Assembly (NCBI RefSeq): GCF_000165425.1
Contig: NW_001799522.1
Location: 310,001-374,000 of the forward strand
DNA: 64,000 nucleotides
Direction of reading: 5' to 3'
Origin: Paramecium tetraurelia
Lineage: Eukaryota > Ciliophora > Oligohymenophorea > Peniculida > Parameciidae
In this document: positions 56,799 through 64,000 of the stretch, piece by piece
How positions within the stretch are numbered: position 1 is the stretch's first letter
How the letters are laid out: each line of letters begins with the position of its first letter
Position numbers and translations under genes: made by a program
Notes under the pieces: generated by a model
What the model was told of the DNA's origin: nothing
Databases searched by the model: none
Seen by the model: only the letters and a program-made list of their open reading frames with translations

Positions 56799-57605
56799 TA
56801 TAAAAAACATAATATTAAATAGTTATCAACACGTAAGTATTAGTGACTATGATCTCCATTTCATTTTATGGATTTTGAGGAATGCTAAAATCTTTCAAAG
56901 CATTTTATTTTCTATAAAAAGTGAAAAATTCTCATTGTACACATGCTTTATTAGCTTGAGAGGATTGAGACTATGGGATAATTTACAATTAGGCTCTCCT
57001 AAAAAAGATTTAATAATTTTCGAGTTCATCCAATATTATTCTGGAATAAATTATTCCTATCTTATCAATTATAAAGAATTATTAATCTAATTATGTATGA
57101 TTCTATATTATCACTCTCCTCTTTGTCTATATTAAATTCTTTTTCCATGCAAGGTTATGCCACTTTTTGCATATATTGAATCTAAGAATTGGAGAAAATA
57201 AATTTAAGTCGTTTTTAAATTAATTATCGAAATTGTTGTAAGATTAAAACCTCATTTTTTTAAGCTTCTATATGTGCAGTTTGAGAAATCAAGTCAATCC
57301 TAATTTTTTGGTGTATCAGTATTTATATCATAAATAATTTTTATTTTTTTAATGAAATAATATAATCTATCAATTAGATAATTTAGTATTATTTGAAAAT
57401 AGAAGATCACTTAATTTTATAATAATGGATTTTTAAAGGAGTATTGGTTATATAAATCTAGTTTGTAAGTAATTATCTTAAACAGTATTTTTAATGAATA
57501 AATATGAAAAAAGGAATTTCAACATGAATAATAATAAATTATTGAATTTAAATTAATGCATATACCTGAGGCTTGAAAGATGAAACTTTATTTATATATA
57601 CATTG
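56799..57605. other. AT-rich region with competing open frames
   Basis: About 800 bp without a gene I can support. The plus strand is open from about 56800 to 57340 without an ATG (LWILRNAKIFQSILFSIKSE; FAYIESKNWRKQIQVVFKLI). The minus strand holds a 44-residue ORF (MNSKIIKSFLGEPNCKLSHS...) at about 57028-56894 and another starting MQKVAQPCMEKEFNIDKEES. These cannot all be real; expression data would decide. Confidence 0.35.
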
Positions 57606-58694
57606 TCATAATATTAAAGTGAATAATTGGGATAACAGTATCAATATCAATACAATTATTATTACTTTTGATGCTAGTCTTATTTGATGATCATTTAATT
57701 CAGGTAATTTGAATTTTGAGTTTTTTGAAATAAGAATTTAACTCTTTCTCTGTTGAAATACATTTTGATTATCTTTTGTTATTTGTTAGTCTGCATGACT
57801 ATCATTTTTTATTTATTATTCCGTAGAATAATCTTTTTTTTCTTATTCTTCTGTTTGAAACTACTCCTAAATGAAATCGTTAAATTCATTAGAATTGAAG
57901 GTGATATTTCTAACAGCTTAGACTCTGAATTCCTTAACAACAATTTATTTGGGGGATTGTTGTTTAGGTTATTCATTTTTAAGATTGTCTAAGTCTTCGT
58001 CTTTGGGCCAATCAGATGGGTTGAATTCAGGGAAATCTTGGAATTCCAAGAGTTCTTCTTTTCTGGGTAAGTATTTTTCTTTTATTTTATCAATAACTTG
58101 TTAATTGACTTGGTGAAGGCCAATTTTCTAATCTATTTAGGTGATGAGTCCATTTAATCTTTGATGTGTGTTGAGGATTTCTTCGTTTTCTTCGATGATA
58201 GGAAGTTCTTTTGGTAGAGATTTGAGTTTGGTTTCTGGATTATAAAATTCAGGACTTTTGTCTGTATGTGCATTGTTGGTCCCTTCTGGGGAATCAAAAA
58301 CCTGTTCTAGATTTTGTGCGAGTTCATGTAATGAATTATGGGAAGAACCATATTCGCTGGATGTTTTGAGATGATGAAATTCTTCATCTTGATGAGGACT
58401 CTCTAAATTGTCAGATTTTCGATCGGAAAGTCTTTGAAAGGTTGTGAAATATTTTTCGCAATCCTTTTCGGTCAACTTTTTGTAAGGAGAGACGAGGAGC
58501 TGTTTTTCTTCGGGAAGAGTGTTATGGAACATGGTGGTGATGGAAGAGGTGAATGTGTCAGCAGTTCTGTCCATGCCAATATATTTGTGAATGATTTGAT
58601 CAATTTGGAATTCTTTATTGGGTGTGGAACAAGAGGACTTGCTTTTTTTAATGGGATCTACGGTTATGGCACTGCCACATACTTATCGAAGCAT
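57606..58694 (-). CDS. Tail-anchored hypothetical protein (362 aa)
   Basis: An intronless frame of 363 codons. It starts MLRQVCGSAITVDPIKKSKS and continues EFQIDQIIHKYIGMDRTADT; the middle is acidic and Ser-rich (KSDNLESPHQDEEFHHLKTS), then Gln/Lys/Asp-rich. A single hydrophobic helix lies at the very end (LASKVIIIVLILILLSQLFT), followed by only a few residues, the hallmark of a tail-anchored protein of ER or mitochondrial outer membrane. No catalytic motif or known domain. An ATG further upstream opens another frame, so the N-terminus is slightly uncertain. The start is 117 bp from the divergent kinase. Confidence 0.65.
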
Positions 58695-58811
58695 TCAGTT
58701 AATTATTTTAATGGCGAATCGACTAAAAACATAAATCCAATTTAGTGATGATTAATCTAATTCGAATACATTTGACACTATTGAAACCAAAAGATTTGAA
58801 GATCATTATGA

Positions 58812-60279
58812 ATGTCTGTAGACCATAGGTATGAGATTCAAGTTATCATGAGTGTAGGCTAAGGTGCTCATGCAGTAGTAAAGACAGCCAGGAAAAAAGG
58901 AACAGACGAGATCTACGCTGTGAAAATAGTGCGTTCTGGAGATCAGGAAATTTAAAACAATGTGAGGAGGACATTTAACAATACTAGGTGTCTAAAGCAT
59001 TCAAACATTGCTCAGGATATTGAATTGTACATCAATGAGAAAAGCGAAACCTCCTTTTTAGTTATGGAGTACTGCAATTTTCCCAGTTTGGAGACTGTCA
59101 TCAAGAAGCGTGTATTGACATCAGAGGAGTTAAAAGTGATTATAAAATAATTGTTGCTTGCAGTCTAGCATTCTCACTCCAAAGGCATTTGTCATAGAGA
59201 TCTTAAACCTGACAATATACTTGTCAATTTGGAGGAGAATAGCAATCCACCACATGTGAAACTGGTGGATTTTGGAGTTTCCCGTCGATTTGTATCCAAA
59301 GGACAAGAAATTGATATGCTGACAAAAACAGGCAACATTTTTTACTGTGCTCCTGAAATATTTCATAGTAGTAGTTACTCAAAAGAAGTTGACATTTGGG
59401 CAATAGGAGTCATCATATATTAATGTACTTTTCAAAAATTACCTTTACATTCCAATGAATTATCAGATTTTATTAATTTATTAGGCAGTCCAGATAAATG
59501 GACATTCAAAGAATCTTTAACTTAACTTGAGTTGCCATTATCTAATTTAATAATGTCAATGCTTAATCCAAAATCAGAAGGTAGGATAACAGCAGAGGAA
59601 GCTATTCGACATCCTTTCTTTGAAATTGGAACCATTCGTGATGTCATGGCTTTGTTGAGTAAAGATAATATAGAACGAGATAATTGTGAAAGGTGTAAAT
59701 CATTGTAGAATAGTTTAAAAATGAATGAGCAATGGGGGAATGTAATCAAAAAGTTACAAAATAGCGTTAATGAGAATGAAAATATTAATATTAATGATTT
59801 AGTCCAAGACTTCGGGAATATTCACATCATCCAAAGACACACTGTAAAATGTGGTTAAATCCAATTAATGAACTCAGTTGGAAGTAGCAATGCATTTATG
59901 AGTAAATTGGGATCCAGACAAGAAATACTTGATAAAAGTTGCGGCCTTCAGTTTTGTGGTTCATCAAGTATCTGTAATTTGAAATAACCCCATAGATAAG
60001 ACAATCCATCAAGATCCCTTTGGAGACATATGCAATATTCAAAGCAGCTTGGAGATGAAAGAAGAACTCTATAATTCAAATAATAAACTAATCTTCTAAT
60101 TAGGAAATATTTTGGATTAAAATTAAGAAATTACTCCAAGTGAATGGCAATTGTAAACACAAAAGCAAAATATTCAACAGGAACAATAAGGTTCAAAAAA
60201 GAGAGGGTCATAAGTTAATAGGATGCTGAACGAATTAGGTATTAAGGAAGTGGATGAAATTACTGAAGATTAATCTTGA
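58812..60279 (+). CDS. Serine/threonine protein kinase
   Basis: 479 residues with one 28-nt intron. The kinase domain has a loose glycine loop ([17 protein letters not shown]), beta3 [11 protein letters not shown], hinge [16 protein letters not shown], catalytic loop [35 protein letters not shown] and [16 protein letters not shown] and then [13 protein letters not shown]. Catalytic residues are intact. It is of the CAMK/CaMK-like sort, but the group is not certain. The ~210-residue tail has helices ([18 protein letters not shown]) and a Gln-rich end ([20 protein letters not shown]). No EF-hands were seen, so it is not a CDPK. Confidence 0.82.
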
Positions 60280-60615
60280 TCAATATTCATTGATATCTTA
60301 ATTTTTTTAAATTTCTGACTCTCCTCTCGATTATTACTAACTAGCTATATAGATTATATTTCTTTTGTAATTCAATACATTATACTTTGTGTCCATCCAT
60401 CATCCAATCATTTTAGTACTCATTTCTTAAGTAGTAATTAAACTTCAATAATTTCTATATCTATAATACCTTGATATATTAAATAATCCAACAGCTATTG
60501 ATTTTGATATCAATTATAATTTGGAATTCAAAATTATAAATATTATTTGCCAAATATTAGAATACTTACACTATATCAAAAACCAAAACTTACAAGGTTC
60601 AATAAATAAATATTC
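60280..60615. other. AT-rich intergenic region
   Basis: About 335 bp between the kinase stop and the SSRP1 start. I see no open frame, repeat or RNA gene in it; it should contain the kinase 3' end and the SSRP1 promoter. Confidence 0.6.
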
Positions 60616-61929
60616 ATGGCAGATTAATCACTTAAAGGAACTAATTGGGGCAGAGTCAATATAGATGATAAGAATTTGAGTTTATCTCATCTCACTCAAA
60701 ATGTCATTAAATTCCCTCTCAAGAGAATTACAAATTCCAATATTCAAAAGAATGATATCGTACTACAATTAAGTACTGATGAATGTGCAGAAAAGTATCA
60801 AATATCATAGTATTCTTTATTAGTGAAGACATGTTATGTGAAGTCAGATTTTATATTCCTCCGAAAGAACAAGTATGTTTATAATATTAAAATACTAGAA
60901 AGCTGAAAAAAAGAAATAGGAATCAAATGAAGAAGAATAAGATGAAATCTCATACCTATAACAAGTTTAGAATCACATTGTCAAAAAAGCAAAAATTGGA
61001 GGCAGCAGCGATTCCATACTTACCATTCACGAAGTCCCATTAATAGTTCCCAGGGGAAAATATACAATGGATTTCTTTAAAAAAGACATTCGCTTTCATG
61101 GCAACACCTATCAATTCACTACCGATTATAAGAGTATAACCAGATTCTTCTTGCTTCCAATGCCAGATGAAGTCAATCTTTCCTTAGTTGTTGGTCTTGA
61201 AAATCCCATTAAGCAAGGTCAAACTGCTTATAATTACATTGTGATGCAGTTTAGGAAGGACTTGGAAGCCTAAATTGAGATGAAGTACACAAGAGAGCAA
61301 TTAGACAATATTGGATGGAAAGGCATTCGATTAGAATACTCAGGTTCCATGTTTGATATAGTATGCGATATTCTCTCAGAAATCACAGGAATCAAAGTAG
61401 TATCACCTAAGAATTTCAAATGCAAGAATGGTTTATTTTGTCTGAGATGTTCAGTCGTGCCTCATTCAGGATTCCTATTCCCATTAGAAAAATCCCTGCT
61501 TTACATCTAGAAACCAGTAATCTACATTAAACATGACGATATTAAGGAGATTATATTTCAAAGAGTAATTATATACATAAAATCTATTAGATCACACAGA
61601 CAACTCAGAATAAATTCTTTGATATTAAAATTGTCACCAAGAATGCATCTCATTTATTCTCTACAGTAGATAGAGAAGAGTTGGATAACCTATCATAATA
61701 CTTTAATTCCAAGAAATTACAAGTGAAAAAAATACAAGAAGAAAATGAAGGAATCAAGAATGGCAAGGATGACAGTGAGGATGGCAGTTAAAATGGAAAT
61801 GATCATAAACTCACTTTGTCTTAGATGGATTCTGATGAAGATGATGAAGACTTTTAAGCATAAGAAGATTCTTATAATAGTGTCCAATTTTAACAAAAAG
61901 TTTAAAAAACAAGAGCTGTTAAAAAATGA
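60616..61929 (+). CDS. SSRP1: FACT complex subunit SSRP1/Pob3
   Basis: FACT is the histone chaperone that loosens and rebuilds nucleosomes during transcription and replication. The product is ~421 residues with introns of 22 and 26 nt. N-terminal NTD/PH part: MADQSLKGTNWGRVNIDDKN. Middle domain: IHEVPLIVPRGKYTMDFFKK, RFHGNTYQFTTDYKSITRFF, LLPMPDEVNLSLVVGLENPI and QGQTAYNYIVMQFRKDLEA are typical. Then LFCLRCSVVPHSGFLFPLEK SLLYI (second PH domain), an acidic stretch (ESDEDDEDF) and a short basic tail. There is no HMG box, so it is of the Pob3 type, as in yeast, where a separate HMG protein supplies DNA binding. Confidence 0.92.
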
Positions 61930-62090
61930 ACAATAATATATATTTGAATATTAAAATAAATATTTAAAGGTTCATCATTAATATTTTTGACTCTAAGAAA
62001 TTATTTTTAATTTAAAATTAAATCTATTAAAATCAATTTTCATTTTTAAACTAAAAAAACAAATAAAATAGAAGCAAAAAATATTTAATC

Positions 62091-63776
62091 TCAAGAATTC
62101 AATTTTGTTTAAAGAGACTAGTTATAAAAATTTCTTATTTTTAAATTACTCTCGTAATTAGATGATTTCGTTTTAAATGATAAGTAATCTGCAGTAGAAG
62201 GAACTTCGATTGAGTATTTTTATTGGGGACTTAAACTTTGTAATCTCATATTGATATATTGTTAAATCGGCCTTATTTTTTATATTCCATTGCTTGTATT
62301 GCTCTCTGTTGTTTTAACCTAACTTATTTTCTTCTGTTATTCTTTCTATTGCTATCTTAAATATGCCTTTAACTGTTTTGCATTTGTGAAGCCTCCTGTT
62401 GACTTTCGAATTCGAATATTTTAACTGATTTTGTTAATTACACAATTCTTTTACACCTTCTCTTGATGAGCAACTTAAATAGTTATAAATATATTAATAT
62501 ACCTAAAGCTATGTAGCAATCTAAACAGACTTATAATTTTTTATGCAAAAATCCATCAGAATTTTTAAAATATTCGAAGTTTGTGTAATTTAACTTTTAG
62601 TGAATCTTCTAAAATACCAAGGGAACCTGTGTTATTGTATTTAACAATGCTTGGGTTCCAGCATTAGCCCCTGCCACTTTTACTGTTTTGGCCTCTTTCT
62701 TAATTTCATTTGGCCATTGATCAGCGGGCAGACTTTCTTCATTTTAATCTAAAATATAATGATATGGAATATCAATGAAATTGTTCTCTTTGTCAATGTT
62801 ACCGCACTTAATGCATTTAGATTCCTTGTTCAATTGCAATGGTCTTTGACTATACACAGACATAATGCCATCCACTGATTTTGGTATTTAAATTTATGAT
62901 TGCGTGTATAAATCCTTTGGATAATTCTTAAAATGCTTATCGTCATCGAATTTTAGACTTCCACAAAATAGGAACCAACATTTAGCTTATTTGTCAACCT
63001 TAAAATAAAAGGTTCCTTAACTTATATTCAATTTTCCAAATGATATTGCATCTAAATGATTAATCATCTTTTCAATCTATTCAGATATTCGTTAAGATTA
63101 GAAATCCTTCACTTAAGCTAAGTTTTAATGATTATACTAATATCTTACTTGCTTCACTCAAATATTCAGGTCCTTCGAATGTACACAGCCTCTCATAAAT
63201 ATTCATTGATTTGTTCAGATAACTTTTCTTTGTCACTCTCTTGGTGAAGAGCGTAACTGACTTACTCCAAAATGCCTATATTTATGCTGATTTTAATGAG
63301 ATGAATACAATTTTTGTCATCTGCTGCCTCAACGTATCGTTAGAGTATTCCAAAGGGAAGCTCCAAATTTGAATTCATAAAGTTTTCGAACCCTTTTTCG
63401 TCAAAATACACAATCTAAATTTAGCCACTTATTTTGAGCTTCTCAGGTGGATAATTCAAGTCTAAATTTTCTCTTGATAATGTTAAGTATGCTATTTATA
63501 CATAAAATGCAGCAGATATCCTACTACTCCAGATCTCCCAACCTAATTCAACCAGGTTTCTTTTATATTTTCTTTCGTAACGTTTTTCCTCATCTTTTTT
63601 TTCACCTCCCCTGTCTCCTTATCTGTAAAATACCAATATATTGGCATCGACCTTATCAAAATCACAGTGTCTGGTATTAACACAGAAGGTGGACTCGACG
63701 TCTCAGACTTAACCCAAAGATATTGATATATTTTATCATAAAGTATATGTTCTTGCACACTTTCACTAGTAAACAT
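62091..63776 (-). CDS. Unrecognised protein with Cys pairs; exon structure uncertain
   Basis: The start MFTSESVQEHILYDKIYQYL and the next ~75 residues are one clear frame (MPIYWYFTDKETGEVKKKMR). Downstream exon joins between 63540 and 63150 are not settled; convincing pieces include FPLEYSNDTLRQQMTKIVFI and KSMNIYERLCTFEGPEYLSE. Further on are two Cys pairs (SKCIKCGNIDKENNF; LQVCLDCYIA) with the spacing of a zinc ribbon. After a 29-nt intron the tail is Lys/Gln-rich and ends FYNQSLQTKLNS. No family was recognised. It could be a ciliate-specific protein. Confidence 0.5.
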
Positions 63777-63808
63777 AATAATTAATAAAATTAATATTTG
63801 TTAAATTG

Positions 63809-64000
63809 ATGGATTCATACAATGAAACTAAGTACAAGGAATTAAAGAAGAAGTATGCAATTCTCATGAAAGTACATATTGTCGCCTATAGGAATAGCAA
63901 TATCAAATGATATAATAAGAATATGAAAAAGTTAATAGCGATTTAGCAGAATCTATTTAGGAGAAAAGGATACTCCAAAATAGAATTAATGAAATATTGG
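63809..64000 (+). CDS. 5' end of a coiled-coil protein (cut by window edge)
   Basis: Starts MDSYNETKYKELKKKYAILM, has a 26-nt intron at about 63872-63897, then QYQMIQQEYEKVNSDLAESI and QEKRILQNRINEIL to the end of the window. The visible part is heptad coiled coil. The start lies 32 bp from that of the divergent gene. Nothing more can be said about its identity. Confidence 0.6.

Noticed and set aside
58434-58745. 103-residue plus-strand ORF
   Set aside because: Antisense shadow of the intronless tail-anchored gene on the minus strand.
1-64000. Widespread in-frame TAA/TAG as evidence of mass pseudogenisation
   Set aside because: The same codons occur at Gln positions of conserved proteins such as SEC61A, the kinesin and the CDK20-like kinase, which shows a reassigned genetic code.

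Overview
The window looks like macronuclear DNA of a Paramecium-type ciliate. It is very AT-rich. Its reading frames make sense only if TAA and TAG are read as glutamine and TGA is the sole stop. Almost every multi-exon gene is interrupted by GT...AG introns of about 20-35 nt. Genes alternate between strands with tiny gaps (8, 14, 21 and 23 bp) and several neighbours overlap. I saw no rRNA, tRNA, CRISPR array or transposon. All gene models below were built by hand-translating under this code and placing short introns so that the frame stays open; exon borders are therefore predictions.

Layout. 1-5 kb: an unresolved decayed stretch, a small helix-turn-helix protein, SEC61 alpha (ER translocon), COQ9 (ubiquinone synthesis) and an unknown gene. 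5.5-9.8 kb: a hybrid histidine-kinase-like protein and a casein-kinase-1-like protein, both stripped of catalytic residues, with small ORFs between. 10-16 kb: a 670-residue unknown, a small gene, a COMM-domain candidate, the proteasome ubiquitin receptor RPN13/ADRM1, an OPA3-like protein and a CDK20/CCRK-like kinase. 16-29.6 kb: a long coiled-coil protein, an unknown, the katanin-interacting ciliary protein KATNIP, small genes, axonemal CFAP210 and a trichocyst-matrix-like secreted protein. 29.7-40 kb: a CH-domain/HEAT protein, an F-box/LRR protein, a membrane protein, a Kelch protein, a NEK kinase, an unknown and a PRA1-family protein. 40.4-47.2 kb: an unknown, a kinesin-1-like motor, two unknowns, mitochondrial uL11 and a SEC14-like protein. 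47.3-50.7 kb: small genes and an alpha/beta hydrolase. 50.7-55.8 kb: a LisH/MINDY4-type deubiquitinase, a B-box-like/Kelch protein and a TRAF-type zinc-finger protein. 56.3-64 kb: a BAP31-like ER protein, a tail-anchored unknown, a serine/threonine kinase, the FACT subunit SSRP1/Pob3, an unknown Cys-containing gene and the start of a coiled-coil gene cut by the window edge.

There is no operon logic, but cilium-related genes (KATNIP, CFAP210, CDK20-like, NEK, CH-domain protein, kinesin) and ubiquitin-system genes (RPN13, MINDY4, F-box, possible TRAF-type) are well represented among ordinary housekeeping genes. The most notable signals are the two adjacent degenerate signalling enzymes, the extreme compaction with overlapping start and stop codons, and a likely homopolymer frameshift in the trichocyst-like gene.
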